From the NCBI GenBank assembly GCA_023374025.1, contig SIJG01000030.1, forward strand, positions 1,239,982 through 1,303,981: a DNA stretch of 64,000 nucleotides. Reading direction: 5' to 3'. Below are positions 13,776-25,762 of this stretch, in pieces; the first letter of the stretch is position 1; each line of letters opens with the position of its first letter. Both the position numbers and the translations under genes were made by a program. The notes under the pieces were generated by a model. That model saw only the letters and a program-made list of their open reading frames with translations, had not been told where the DNA came from and did not search any database. The DNA is from Heterodera schachtii. Taxonomy: Eukaryota > Nematoda > Chromadorea > Rhabditida > Heteroderidae.

Positions 13776-13950
13776 GTCTCTCTCGTTCCCTCTCTTTCGC
13801 TCGCATTCTGTGTCGCTCTCTTTTTCTCTCTTCCTCTCTTTCTTTCCCTCCCCCTCTCTTTCTATATCTCACTCACTCTATCTCTCTCTTTCTGTATCTC
13901 TCTCACTATTCTGTATCGCGCTCTCTTTCTCACTCTCTCAATTCCCTCTT

Positions 13951-15343
13951 CTCTCTCTCTCCGTCTCTTTCTCTTCCTTTCACTCTCGCTCTCTATACTG
14001 TCTCTCCTTTACCCTTCTTCCCTATCTTTCTCTTTCTCTAACTCTCTTCTACCCCTCTCTCTCTCTCCCTCTCACGTTCTCTCCTTTCCTTTTTTCTCTC
14101 AACCGATTTCCCACTCGCTCCCACGCTCTCATTCTGCATCGCGCTCTCTCTCTCTCTCTCTCTTCCCCTCCCGCTCTCTTTCCAAATTCTCTTTTTTCCC
14201 TCCCTCTCTCTCACTCACTCACTCTCCCACTCCTCTCATTATCTCCTTTCTCACTCTCTCTCTGTCTCTCTCACCCATTCTGTATCGTGCTTTCTTCTCT
14301 CCCTCTCTATCTCCCTCTCTTTCACTCCCTCTTTCCCTTCACTCTTCTCTAACGCTCTCCCTCTCATTCTCACTCTTTCCCTTTTTTCTCTCTCTCTCTC
14401 TCTCACTTCCTCCATTTCCTCTTCCCTATTTCTCTCCTTTTCACTCTTTCCCTATCCCTGTCCCTTTTTAATTCCCTCTCTCCCTCCTCTCTTCTCTCTC
14501 TTTCTGTCTTTCCATCAATCCCTCTCTTTCTCTCTATATTTTTTTTCTCTTTATTTTTCCTTCTCAATCTCTTTCTCTCTCTCTCTCTATATCTTTCTCT
14601 GTTTCTCTCTTTGTCTCTTTCTTTTTTTTATTTGTCTCTTTTTTCCTTTCTCTTTTTCACTCTTTATTTCTCTCTGTCTCACTCTCTTTCTATCTCTTTC
14701 TTTGTCTATGTCTCTTTCAAGGTTCTCTCTCTTTTTGTATTTCATTCACTCATACTATTGCTCGCTCCCTCTCTTTGCTGTCTCTCTCTCTCTCTTTGTC
14801 TGTCTCTATCGCGTTCTCTTTGTCTCTGTCTTCTTTCTTTCTCCCTCTCTTTTGTCTGTCTCTCTCTCTTTCTCCCTCTCTTTGTCTATCTCTCTCTCTT
14901 GTCTCTGTCTCTCTCTCTTTTTCCCTCTCTTTGTCTGTCTCTTTTTCGTTATTCTTCGCTCTTTCTCTCTCTCTCTTTGTCTTTCCTTCTCTCTGTCTTT
15001 ATATTGCTCTCTACATCTCTTTGTCTATCTCTCTCTCTCTTTGTCTCTTTCTTTTTGTGTCTCTCTCTCTCATTGTCTGTCTCTCTCCATCTCTTTGTCT
15101 GTCTCTCTATCTCTCTCTCTTTGTCTACTATCTCTCTCTCTCTTTATTTTTGGCTCTTTCTCTCTCTCTTTGTCTTTCTTTCTCTCTGTCTTACTGTTGG
15201 TCTTTCCTCTTTCTCTCTCTTTTTGTCTCTCTTTGTCTCTTTCTCTTTGTCTCTCTCTCTCTTTGTCTCTGTCTTGCTTTCTTTTTCTCTCTCTTTGTCT
15301 TTCTTTCTCTCTGTCTTTATTTTGCTCCCTCCCTCACTTCGTT
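13951..15343 (+). repeat. Tandem duplication copy 1 in CT tract
   Basis: Runs from ctctctccgtctctttctc to the rare landmark ctcacttcgtt. The rare non-CT landmarks (actctcgctctctatactg, ctcaaccgatttcccac, tgcatcgcgctc, tttcattcactcatactatt) recur about 1394 bp downstream in the same order. Differences seen are few, for example tatgtctc against ctgtctc and gcgttctc against gcgctctc. Confidence 0.9.
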
Positions 15344-16742
15344 TCTCTCTCTCTCCGTCTCTTTCTCTTCCTTTCACTCTCGCTCTCTATACTGTCTCTC
15401 CTTTACCCTTCTTCCCTATCTTTCTCTTTCTCTAACTCTCTTCTACCCCTCTCTCTCTCTCCCTCTCACGTTCTCTCCTTTCCTTTTTTCTCTCAACCGA
15501 TTTCCCACTCGCTCCCACGCTCTCATTCTGCATCGCGCTCTCTCTCTCTCTCTCTTCCCCTCCCGCTCTCTTTCCAAATTCTCTTTTTTCCCTCCCTCTC
15601 TCTCACTCACTCACTCTCCCACTCCTCTCATTATCTCCTTTCTCACTCTCTCTCTGTCTCTCTCACCCATTCTGTATCGTGCATTTCTTCTCTCCCTCTC
15701 TATCTCCCTCTCTTTCACTCCCTCTTTCCCTTCACTCTTCTCTAACGCTCTCCCTCTCATTCTCACTCTTTCCCTTTTTTCTCTCTCTCTCTCTCTCACT
15801 TCCTCCATTTCCTCTTCCCTATTTCTCTCCTTTTCACTCTTTCCCTATCCCTGTCCCTTTTTAATTCCCTCTCTCCCTCCTCTCTTCTCTCTCTTTCTGT
15901 CTTTCCATCAATCCCTCTCTTTCTCTCTATATTTTTTTTCTCTTTATTTTTCCTTCTCAATCTCTTTCTCTCTCTCTCTCTATATCTTTCTCTGTTTCTC
16001 TCTTTGTCTCTTTCTTTTTTTTATTTGTCTCTTTTTTCCTTTCTCTTTTTCACTCTTTATTTCTCTCTGTCTCACTCTCTTTCTATCTCTTTCTTTGTCT
16101 CTGTCTCTTTCAAGGTTCTCTCTCTTTTTGTATTTCATTCACTCATACTATTGCTCTCTCCCTCTCTTTGCTGTCTCTCTCTCTCTCTCTTTGTCTGTCT
16201 CTATCGCGCTCTCTTTGTCTCTGTCTTCTTTCTTTCTCCCTCTCTTTTGTCTGTCTCTCTCTCTTTCTCCCTCTCTTTGTCTATCTCTCTCTCTTGTCTC
16301 TGTCTCTCTCTCTTTTTCCCTCTCTTTGTCTGTCTCTTTTTCGTTATTCTTCGCTCTTTCTCTCTCTCTCTTTGTCTTTCCTTCTCTCTGTCTTTATATT
16401 GCTCTCTACATCTCTTTGTCTATCTCTCTCTCTCTTTGTCTCTTTCTTTTTGTGTCTCTCTCTCTCATTGTCTGTCTCTCTCCATCTCTTTGTCTGTCTC
16501 TCTATCTCTCTCTCTCTTTGTCTACTATCTCTCTCTCTCTTTATTTTTGGCTCTTTCTCTCTCTCTTTGTCTTTCTTTCTCTCTGTCTTACTGTTGGTCT
16601 TTCCTCTTTCTCTCTCTTTTTGTCTCTCTTTGTCTCTTTCTCTTTGTCTCTCTCTCTCTTTGTCTCTGTCTTGCTTTCTTTTTCTCTCTCTTTGTCTTTC
16701 TTTCTCTCTGTCTTTATTTTGCTCCCTCCCTCACTTCGTTTG
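15344..16742 (+). repeat. Tandem duplication copy 2 in CT tract
   Basis: Second copy of the 1.39 kb unit, directly abutting the first. It ends at the second ctcacttcgttt, after which the sequence diverges into tgtctctc units. The near identity indicates a recent duplication or ongoing homogenisation. Confidence 0.9.
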
Positions 16743-18250
16743 TCTCTCTCTCTCTCTCTCTTTGTCTCTTTCTCTTTGTCTCTGTCTGCTTTCTTTCTCA
16801 CTCTCTTTGTCTGTCTCTCTCTCTCTTTCTCTCGCTCTTTCTCTTTCTCCCTCTCCATCTCTTTGTCTCTGTCTTGCTTTCTTTCTCTCTCTCTCTCTTT
16901 TCCCATCTCTTTGTCAGTCTCTCTCTCTCTCTTTATTCTTCGCTCCTTCTCTCTCGCTTTGTCTTTCTTTCTCTATGTATTTATGTTGTTCTCTCTGTCT
17001 TTTTGTCTGTCTTTCTCTCTCTTTTTGTCTCTCTTTGTCTCTTTCTCTTTGTCTCTCTCTCTTTTTCTCTGTCTTGCTTTCTTTCTCCCTCTCTTTGTCT
17101 GTCTCTTTCTTTCTCCCTCTCTTTGTCTGTCTCTTTCTTTCTCCCTCTCTTTGTCAGTCTCTCTCCCTCTCTCTTTGTGTCTGTCTCTTTCTTGTTTTCT
17201 CTCTCTTGCTCTTTCCCTTTCTCCCTCTCCATCTCTTTGTCTCTGTCATGCTTTGTTTCTCTCTCTCTTTCCCCTATCTCTCTTTCTCTCTCTCTCTCCT
17301 TGTCTCTCTCTCTCACTTTCTTTCTCACGCTCACACTCTTTTCTTTCTCTCTCTCTTTCTTTCTCTCTGTCTTTATTTTGCTCTCTCCCTCTCTTTGTCT
17401 GTCTTTCTCTCTCTTTGTCTTTTTTTCTTTGTCTCTCTCTCTTTGTCTGTCTCTCTCTCTCTCTTTGTCTCTTTCTCTTTGTCTCTCTCTCTTTGTCTCT
17501 GTCTTGCTTTCTTTCTTCCTCTCTTTGTCTGTCTCTCTCTCTTTGTCTCTTTCTCTTTGTCTCTCTTTCTTTGTCTCTGTCTTGCTTTCTTTCTCCCTCT
17601 CTTTGTGTGTCTCTCTCTCTCTTTATCTTTTTCCCTTTGTCTCTCTCTTTTTGTCTCTCTTGCTTTCTTTCTCCCTCTCTTTGTCTGTCTCTCTCTCTTT
17701 CTTTCTCTTTCTCCCTCTCCATCTCTTTGTCTCTATCTTGCTTTCTCTCTCTCTGTCCCTTTCTTTCTTTCTTTCTCTTTGTATCTCTCTCTCTCTCTCC
17801 CCCACTCTTAGTCTCTCTCTCTCTTCCTCTCTTTGTCTCTCTCTTTCTTACTCTCTTTCTTTCACTCTCCCTCTCTCTCTATCACCCCCTCTCTTCTTCC
17901 CTCCATCTGTCTCTCTCTCCCTCTTTCCCTCCACAACTCCCTCACTCTCCATCTCCTCTCCATCCTTTTTTTCTCTCTCTCTCTCTTATTCGGAATCATG
18001 CTCTCTTCTCCCTCTTTTTATTTCCTTCTTCTCTTTCATTCTCTCTATCTTTCTCAATTTCTTTGTCTCTTTCTCTCTCAATCTCTTTGTCTCAAACTCT
18101 CTCTTTGCCACTCTCTTTCTTTCTCAGTTTCTTTCTCTTTTTTTGTTTTTCTCTTGTTGTCACTTTCCCTTTCTCTCTCTCACTCAATCTCACTCGACCT
18201 CTCTCTCTCTCTCTCTCTCTCTCTCATACTCTTCTCTCCCTCACCCTTTT

Positions 18251-21200
18251 AAATCATTTTTTTTACGCGAAAATTTCCCACTAATTCAAACCATTTACAA
18301 AGACGAACAGACATACATTCTCCAATTATATATAGGATTGCACGAATTAATACTGCAGCTATTCAGAGTTAAAGAACTCATCTTCGGCTCTCTACATATT
18401 TGACAATTAATGCGTCTTAATTAAGTATTTGGTATTTGTTAAGAAAGAAACGAGGATTTCATAATAGGAATTATTTTCCAATAGAAGTGAACATCGTTAA
18501 ATATAACAAATGCAGACGATTTCTATGGAAACTCAAAATGACAAAAAAAGTACCATTTTATTTGTATTTGTCTGCCTTGTCTTGAACTGATCCATATTTT
18601 ACAAAATGAAATGTTTCTAAAATATTTTTAAAAATTTACAATAGCTTCGATTTAAACAAAATCGAGCGAATTAAAGCTTAAAAACTAAAAGGTTGATACT
18701 AATGCTATATTTTAATCAGGTAATATTATTTAATTTTATAAATTTGTTTTTAAAATCGCTATTTATCTGCTGTTCTAGTCACTTGAGCAGTATAAATTAA
18801 TGAAAACTTATTCAATTTTTTCAAATTAAATAGGTTATTTTAGAATAATTTTAAATTACAATAGACAAAATATAATTTTAAATGAAGTTTAGTTTAAACA
18901 ATTAATTCATTTTCATTGGATTGGTTATTATAATTTGTAAATCAAATAATTTATTGTATTTTTTTATTGCATGTTCTTTGTAATTATTATCACATTTAGA
19001 TTAAAAATAATATTTTCCTTTATTTCTTTATAAGTGAAAATGCAATCTTTGTCGAAATAATACATTTTTTTTTGTTAACTTGGGTTTATAGTTTTAATAA
19101 GAATTAAATAATATTTATTTATTTAATTATTGTGCCAAATTGTCAGATTAATTTATTTTTTTAAATAAATTTGTTTAATATTTTAAAGACTTGGCTCGTA
19201 GAGAAAAAAAATTCATTTTGACTTAAAATTTGAAAATAAATGTTATTATTTCATATAATAAACTATATTGTTCTAACTACTTTCATTATTTTTTGTGTTT
19301 ACTTTTAAGATATTTTTACTAGACATTTGATTTCATATTAATTCATTTAAATGAGCTAAAATTTCATATCATATGTTTTTTGTTACGTTAATATTGTCTT
19401 ACACTTGATTTCAAATTCTCGATTTTGAAATATTTTTTCTTTTGTATTTTGCGTAATATTTTTATGCTTCAAATTTTTACAAATTTATTTTTATTAGTGC
19501 AGCAATTGGTTGTCATAAATTATTTTCTTTTGGCTTGAAAGTCTAAAGAAATAAAAATAAAAAATAGTAATCAAATTAGTGGTTTAAGTTTAATTTATTA
19601 CTTAGCATTTTCTAAATGGATTTTATATTTCTAGTAATTATTATTATTCGTTTAATTTGTAATTAATTTCAAATAAGCAAAATGAATTTTTTAAAGAATT
19701 GAAATGGACAAATGCAGTCCAAATTTGCGGTGCTTATAAAAATATTATCTTGAAGTAATATTTATTAATTTTTCATTATTTTCTTTTTCATAGCCTCCTT
19801 TAATTGACTTCAAATTTTAGGACTAAATTAATTTATTTTTAAAAAACAGAACCCATAAAAAATATTCTATCATGACTTTCTTTGGATTATAAACAACATG
19901 TTTAGGTATTATAATGTCATATTTGTAATTTAAAGAAATATTTTTTTAAAGTTTTTTTTTCTTGAATTTCGAGAATTGAAGAATTAATAATTAAAAGATT
20001 TTACCATTAATATTAAAAAATTCTCTAAATTTAAAATTTATGCGGTTCGTACAAAAAAAAAGTAAAAAGTCAAAAATTATTTATATTGTAGTTTTACGAT
20101 TTTTTATTATTTTATTACTGTTTTTATTTTTCAATTATATTCACTTAGTTACAATTCATACGTTTAAATTTTTGGGAGGCTTTTAATGCAAATTTAAAAA
20201 ATGCAAATTCAGTAATTTCTATAATTCATATTAAATAAATTAAAAATCTTTTAATAATAAAGTATTTAATCTTTTTATTCACAAACAATATGTAAAAATT
20301 TTATTCGATTAAGTAATAAAAAATAAAATTGATATTTTATTTCTTTTACTAAATTATAGTATTAATCACGCAGCCTTCGAATGTATTGTTGGTCCGACCG
20401 CTTCGGTATTTTTCAAATTATGGTTAATTATTGATTCGATGTATTTTTTAATTTTTTTTATTTACATTTTTATCAATATATTAAAATGTCTTTTTCTATT
20501 AATCTAAATTATTATCTTTTTTTTCAAAAGATGAAAAATAAAAATAAGGTTATTGTGTATTTTTAGCTTTATTATTTTTTAAGTAAAATTCAAATGTCGC
20601 AGTTAATTCTTTTTTTCATATTTAATTGCTTTTGTTGTTCATTTTTTGTTAAGGTTTATTTTAAATTTTTATTTTTAATGAAATAATTAATTCTTGTTTT
20701 TAAATATTTTTATATTTATATCGACAGATGTGTATAGAACGTGTGAGATTTAATTGTTCATTTATTTTTAATCGATTCGTAATATTAGTCTAGTTGATTT
20801 TTTATTTTATGTATTTTCAAGCACGGTTTTCACAAGCGTATTTTTACTAATCTTAGATTTTGATTTACATATATAGCAAAAATATCAAAGCCTATTAATT
20901 TTACATTTTATTGAATTTTTTGTATAATTATAATTAACAGCCAGTTTTATTTGTAGCCATTTTATAATTTTAAATATCACTGCTAATTTAATAATTTTAT
21001 TTGCATAGAACTCTGTTACAAATTTTCTGATTAAGGTTTATTCCTCTCATTTAATTAAATGGTCGATCAGCGTTCATAGCTTAATCAGTTTGAAATTTTT
21101 AATTTATATAATAATTTATTAAGCTAATATTTTTTATGACCAAAATAAGTTAAATCTCTTGCTTCGTTGTTCTTGTGCATACTTAAAAATTGCGTCTCTT

Positions 21201-21773
21201 TTAAAAATATTTTTTGTGCTTTTTAATTTGTATTTTTATTTAGAATTAGACAATTTTTTTTATCATTTTCATATCTAAAAAATCAAACCATAATTCAAAA
21301 TTAACTTTAATTATTAATTTTTTAGTTTTAAATCAAAAAATAATAATTCTCTTATTAGAAATTATACAAAATCATTTATAAATAATTTTTCTCTGACGCC
21401 GAATTTTTTGTTTTACTCTTTTTTGTGGTATGATTTGCCAAAAAAAAAATTGGCAAAAGAGGGCCCATAGGTGCCGTTAGAAGCCGCCGCAAAAGAATTT
21501 TGAAATTTAAGTGCAATTTGTTAACAATTTTGTTGAAAAATGGTCAAATTTTGCGAATCTGAAACAATTTTTTATGAAAAGAATAAGTTAAAATTGCCGA
21601 TAAACTTAAGGATTTTTCTCATCTTCAACGAAATTTTTTATAAGCAAAGTTGCTTTTAATAATAGTATTCCATTTACCTTATTATTAAAACCAATTAATA
21701 AATAAAAAAGAATAAATAACTCATAATAAAAAAAATTAAGATAAATAATAAATTTTATGAATATTATGCGAAT
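18251..21773. other. AT-rich non-coding stretch
   Basis: No gene recognised. 18682-18717 repeats the phrase seen at 12856. 21414-21500 is slightly GC-richer (gagggcccataggtgccg) and may be a decayed member of the GC-hairpin repeats found just downstream. Confidence 0.6.
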
Positions 21774-21905
21774 TAGGGTTAAGCCCCGAGGCCTCGGGGG
21801 GCAAAAAGTCGGGGGCCGGGGACCTCGGGGGGCGACATGTCGGGGGTCGGGTCGGGGGGGGGGGGAGCTCAATTGTCGGGGGTCGGGGACCCCGATCGGG
21901 TAGTG
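21774..21905 (+). repeat. CGGGG-word repeat, copy A
   Basis: Starts TAGGGTTAAGCCCCGAGGCC and continues with ggcaaaaagtcgggggccgg, acctcgggg, gacatgtcgggggtcggg and a run of 13 G. The same sentence recurs at 24110-24249 and 56575-56705. The minus-strand Pro/Arg frame across it is compositional. It is a sharp GC island in AT-rich DNA. Confidence 0.85.
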
Positions 21906-22214
21906 ATCAACAAAATTTTTTAACGAAAAACTCAATTTTTATTTTTAAATGCTCGAAATCTTCCTTTTTCTCACTTTAATCATCTGATTTCGTTAGCGCC
22001 AGCAAGAATGCGTTATTAATACGAATGTTCTTAGTTGGGGTAGCGACGAAAATTGTTTAGATTTTTTAAATATATTTATAGTTTTGAAATTTTATGGCAT
22101 AATGTCATTAAGCAGGGTTCGTAAGTGTCCTTATTCCTTTTTCTGAAAAAAACTTTAAAATGGCCATTTTATGTAAAAATGCTACCAAAAACTCCCAATT
22201 TTCAAAAAATTCTC

Positions 22215-22240
22215 CCGGCGGCGCCTCTCGGCACCGCCGG
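22215..22240. repeat. GC hairpin of the GGCGGYGCC type, copy 1
   Basis: ccggcggcgcc, loop tctc, ggcaccgccgg: 11-bp arms with one C/A mismatch. It is flanked by aaaaaattct on the left and ccaaaaaattttttgtggaaaagcgcg on the right, which also flank the copy at 53745, so the repeated unit is longer than the hairpin. Confidence 0.85.
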
Positions 22241-22608
22241 TCCCCTGTTCCAAAAAATTTTTTGTGGAAAAGCGCGTCACAAAAAAGCATGTTTTTTTTT
22301 TCATTTGGACTAAATTTCCAAAATGCTGATTCCCCAAATGATGATTCTTGTTGGCTAAATGCTGGTTTTGAAATTTTTCAGTTAGGCAGCCCTGTTTTTA
22401 CAATGTAAAAAGCCGTTTTTTAATCTTATTTTTGGGGCCAAAATCTTAGTTTTAACCTCGTTTGTCCTTATTTGATAATGGGAGACTAAAAATATAAAAT
22501 TTGATAGCATTTTGATCAAATAAATTGTAAAAGTTTACTGATTTGAAAAAATTTTGCTAAATGTTATTATTTTTGACCCTAAAATCTTATTTTTCGGGCT
22601 CCCTGATG

Positions 22609-23874
22609 TTTCGTCACTGTACTTTTCGTCACTGAACCTTTCGTCACTGAAATAAATTTTAAAAAATTTAAACACTATGCCATACACTTTATAAATTTTT
22701 TAGCCAAAACCCATTAAATTTGTGCTAAATGGTATGAAAATTTCACTTAACACACCATTCCGAAAATGAACTTCTGAAAGGTTGCGACAACCAAATTGGA
22801 AAATCTTGGTATAAATCGAAAGCTCTTGTTGAGAAGCTTTTTCTAAGCAAATGCTAACCGGATTCATGAGTTGAAAAAAGATATGGGCGTTCAAAATTTG
22901 TTTTTTGATTAAATTTTCAATGGGTCTTGTTCTGCAGGTTGTTTGAATCCAGCAAAGATTTCTTACAAATTGTTGTGTTGCAGATAAATGGACTTTCTCT
23001 TAAGGCCTTTTCCCCTAATTGTTGACCGGTACATTATAATCAGCAAAAATGTGCTATTAGCGTTAAAATTCACTAAGGATTCGCTTAACAAAATGCTTAC
23101 ACTGGTTTGGGGTTCTAGTCGGTTTTACGCGTCCCATGAAACTTTACGCTCCCATGACATTTTGTGTCCATGGCACAGATGGCATCCGATGCCCCAAAAA
23201 TTACCCTGTCAATCGGAATTTCGTGCCATCCCTGGTCCATGGTATTTTAGCCGTACTAATAACTGAGGAAACCTATTTTTTTGTCCGGTATTCAATAATC
23301 TTTTTTAGCTAAAATTTCGTTGTTAAACCTAAGGTATCATGACAACTCATATTGCTTAGACTCCTTAAGCTTTAGGCTTAAGCCTAGGCTTATGCTTTTT
23401 GCATATTTTTTTATATTAATTTACTTTCTGTTAACATCATTAAGTGTGCTTAGGGTTGCTTTTGCACATTTCGATAATCAAAGTATACAATCAAGAACAA
23501 TTAGACGATTCTGAGGTATAAAGTTTCGATTGACGGTTTGAAAACTTTTTGTGACGCGTAAATGATGGGACGCGTAAAACCGACTAGAAACCTGGTTTGG
23601 TTCAAGAAGCCCTTTTTAAATATTATGCCATTCCTCAAAATTTCTCGTCACTCAATTTAACACACTTCCTGTACTCAACAGTAGCCAAATATTTGAAATA
23701 ACCCACAAATTCAGAAAGTTAAATATTATACTGATATTTTTTTCAAATAAATCAGTTATGTACGTATATAATTTAAAAAATTTATTTATTTTTCCTTTTA
23801 AAATTATTTATTTTATTACAGTGACGAAAGGTTCAGTGACGAAAAGTTTAGTGACGAAAGGTTCAGTGACGAAA
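22609..23874. mobile_element. Foldback-type element with iterated TTTCGTCACTGAACC ends
   Basis: The left end has three tandem copies of a 15-mer (TTTCGTCACTGAACC and variants, 22609-22655). The right end has four in inverted orientation (23820-23874). Both are followed inward by an AT-rich aataaat stretch. Long inverted ends made of short tandem repeats are the hallmark of foldback (FB/Galileo-like) elements. The interior has no transposase frame, and a separate 481 bp element is nested at 23111-23591. The flanks tatttttcgggctccctgat and tatttttcggccttgatg are similar on both sides but are not a clean short target duplication. Confidence 0.75.
23111..23591. mobile_element. 481 bp inverted-repeat element, 9-bp target duplication
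   Basis: Ends GGTTCTAGTCGGTTTTACGC and, on the reverse strand, GTTTCTAGTCGGTTTTACGC, continuing through gtcccat. It is flanked by perfect ctggtttgg duplications at 23102-23110 and 23592-23600. A 9-bp duplication is typical of the Mutator (MULE) superfamily. No transposase is encoded: the 64-codon frame at 23320-23514 is AT-rich and unrecognised. It is nested inside the 22609-23874 element and so inserted later. Confidence 0.85.
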
Positions 23875-23949
23875 CGTTCGGCCACCTATTTTTCGGCCTT
23901 GATGTTCATATTTTGAAAAATTACCGATCGGCGCCATGGTTTTGGGGGG

Positions 23950-23974
23950 CCGGCGGTGCCGTAGGCACCGCCGG
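23950..23974. repeat. Perfect GC hairpin, copy 2
   Basis: ccggcggtgcc, loop gta, ggcaccgccgg: a perfect 11-bp stem with a 3-nt loop. Its flank (gaaagttttttgtaattttt) is the inverted counterpart of the flank at 22215, so copies 1 and 2 may be the ends of one element interrupted by the 22609-23874 insertion. Confidence 0.85.
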
Positions 23975-24249
23975 AAAGTTTTTTGTAATTTTTAATGTAT
24001 TTTATTAAGAGAATTTGTTCAAAATCTCAAAAATTTTCAATATTTCCCGCCTTCGTGGATGAATTAACTTTTAAATTTTTAAAACGCTCGGAGTCCCCAA
24101 TCCCCCGAAATAGTGTCGGAGGGTTGGGGGGCAAAAAGTCGGGGGCCGGGGACCTCGGGGGACGACATGTCGGGGGTCGGGCCGGGGGATCGGTCCAAAA
24201 AGCGTCTCGGGTCGGGGGCCGGGGGGCTCGGGGTCGGGGCTTAACCCTA
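23975..24249 (+). repeat. CGGGG-word repeat, copy B
   Basis: Contains ttgttcaaaat, a tttcaat and cgccttcg block, ttaaaacgctcggagtcccc, then ggcaaaaagtcgggggccgg and gacatgtcgggggtcggg, ending gggcttaacccta. About 270 bp aligns with 56450-56705. The terminal TTAACCCTA is the inverted form of the start of copy A. Confidence 0.85.
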
Positions 24250-25073
24250 GATTTATTAGAATTTTGTTCTGATACAAAAATTTTTGGTTAAAGCAAATTT
24301 AAAATTAAATTTTAGACTTTTTTAATTAAATTATTAGTAGGGTTTTTTGTTTTATTTTTTATTTTTACAATACAATCGGTTTGTAAAAATATAAATTATG
24401 TGTAATAATTATATCTTAGGTTATTTATGTAGCTTGAATTTTTTCTAATATATTTTTTGTGTTTTTCTAAGCATAAATTTCAAGCGAAAAATTTTTCAAT
24501 ATAAATTAAAACTTTACTAAAACTATTCATTTATATGTGTTAATTATTTTAAACTTTCTAATTTATCGTGATCAAACAATCCAAAAAAATATTTTTAATT
24601 GTGAATGATTATTACTTCACGACCAACACAGCTCTTCAACTTTTCGATGTGAATTCTGTTGTATTAAAAACTTATTTTGCATTAATTATATTTTTAATAT
24701 ATTTATTCTTTTTTGTATATTATACTATTTTATTTATTATTCTTATCCGTTTGATTGTATTGCTAAAAATTTTTATATTATCATAGAAATTTTAGGAATA
24801 TTTGTTAAAAATTATGCCATCATGCTTTAATATTTTAAATAATTATATAATCTCATTAATATTTTTTAATCTAGCGAAAGAAACTTTTAGTTTTGCTAAT
24901 TATGTTGACTATCAGTTCAAATATTTGATTTTTATTTATTTGCATTACATTATATGGTTCTTTTTATATTTATTTAGGGAATTTTATATTTTTTATCAAT
25001 ATACCAATACAATTATTAATTTAAGACATTTATTTATTTTAAATTTATATTATAAATAATATTAAATGAATTC
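24250..25073. other. AT-rich non-coding stretch
   Basis: Two consecutive hydrophobic frames (24568-24786 and 24802-25059) consist of Phe/Ile/Leu/Tyr-rich sequence expected of AT-rich DNA and have no recognisable domain. Confidence 0.6.
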
Positions 25074-25081
25074 ATTATTAG

Positions 25082-25754
25082 TAGGGTTGTAAATTATATG
25101 GATTAACATATTTTTTCTGCTCACATGCTATGAAGAAAGGGGCTCAAAAATAGCATTTCTACGTTAACATTTTTTGATTTGATGAAGGTTTTTAGTCCAT
25201 ATAAATCCATATTTTGGGGGTTTTCGGGAATAAATCCATATTTCGCCATTTTTGTCTTTTTAGTCCATATTTCGGCCATTTTTGGCAAATTTTCACAAGA
25301 AAAATGCAAAAAAGCGAAAAATACACCCCTAAAGATAGACTTATTGGAAATTTTAAAAATTACAGCCCAAAAAATCTGAAAAATTTGAGTTTTCGTCGTC
25401 ATTTTGGCATTTTTATTTTCTTTTTTTAAATGAAAATTTTTTTTCAAAATTTTGGCAAACTCGGAAATTTTTTTTATACGATGGACGGCAATAAATACAT
25501 TTTGCATTTTTATGTTTTAAATCCATTTTTTGGTTGTTTATTGTTTTTTTAAGTTTATTTAAGCAAATATATTGAATACATACACCTTTTTTGGAATTTT
25601 TGAGGGTTTAAAACACATATTTTGGCAGTTTTTAGTCCATATTTTGGTCCATGTTTGGCCATTTTTGAGCTTTTTAGTCCATATTTCGTGCTTTTTTAAT
25701 CAATATTTTATGTCAATATTTCGGGTTTTTTAGTCCATATAATTTACAACCCTA
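25082..25754. mobile_element. 673 bp hAT-like element with 8-bp target duplication
   Basis: Perfect terminal inverted repeats of about 21 bp starting TAGGGTTGTAAATTATATGG, flanked by attattag at 25074-25081 and 25755-25762. The TAGGG start and 8-bp duplication fit the hAT superfamily. The interior is built of loosely iterated ttagtccatattt and ggccatttttgg words and contains tgctatgaagaaa and ggctcaaaaatagcatttct, which recur inverted in the 201 bp element at 34797. No transposase: the frames at 25121-25507 (minus) and 25179-25429 (plus) overlap on both strands and are compositional. Confidence 0.88.
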
Positions 25755-25762
25755 ATTATTAG

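Larger units (their letters stand above)
13776..18250 (+). repeat. 4.5 kb pyrimidine-only (CT-rich) tract
   Basis: Nearly all bases are C or T on this strand, built of tct, ctctt, tttgtctctgtc and ctccctctc words with rare G or A. The long open frames through it, up to more than a thousand codons on the plus strand and arginine/glutamate frames on the minus strand, are Leu-Ser-Phe or Arg-Glu repeats present in several frames at once, so they reflect composition and are not genes. Such tracts can form triplex or H-DNA. It contains a 1.39 kb tandem duplication, listed separately, and its right half repeats tttgtctgtctctctc-like units. Confidence 0.95.

Noticed and set aside
13774..18403. Open frames of 192 to 1169 codons across the CT tract
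   Set aside because: Leu/Ser/Phe repeats open in all three frames at once, with Arg/Glu frames on the other strand; a product of stop-free pyrimidine sequence.
21606..21935. Pro/Arg-rich 109-codon minus frame, with similar ones at 24071 and 56526
   Set aside because: They coincide with CGGGG-word repeats; the composition explains them and no conserved start or frame length exists.
21774..24249. One large element bounded by TAGGGTTAAGCCCCGA at both ends in inverted orientation
   Set aside because: The flanking 8-mers (atgcgaat and gatttatt) do not match, and the internal CGGGG repeats are in direct, not inverted, orientation.
24568..25059. Two adjacent hydrophobic small frames resembling membrane proteins
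   Set aside because: Phe/Ile/Leu/Tyr content is what AT-rich DNA encodes by chance; no motif or conserved copy.
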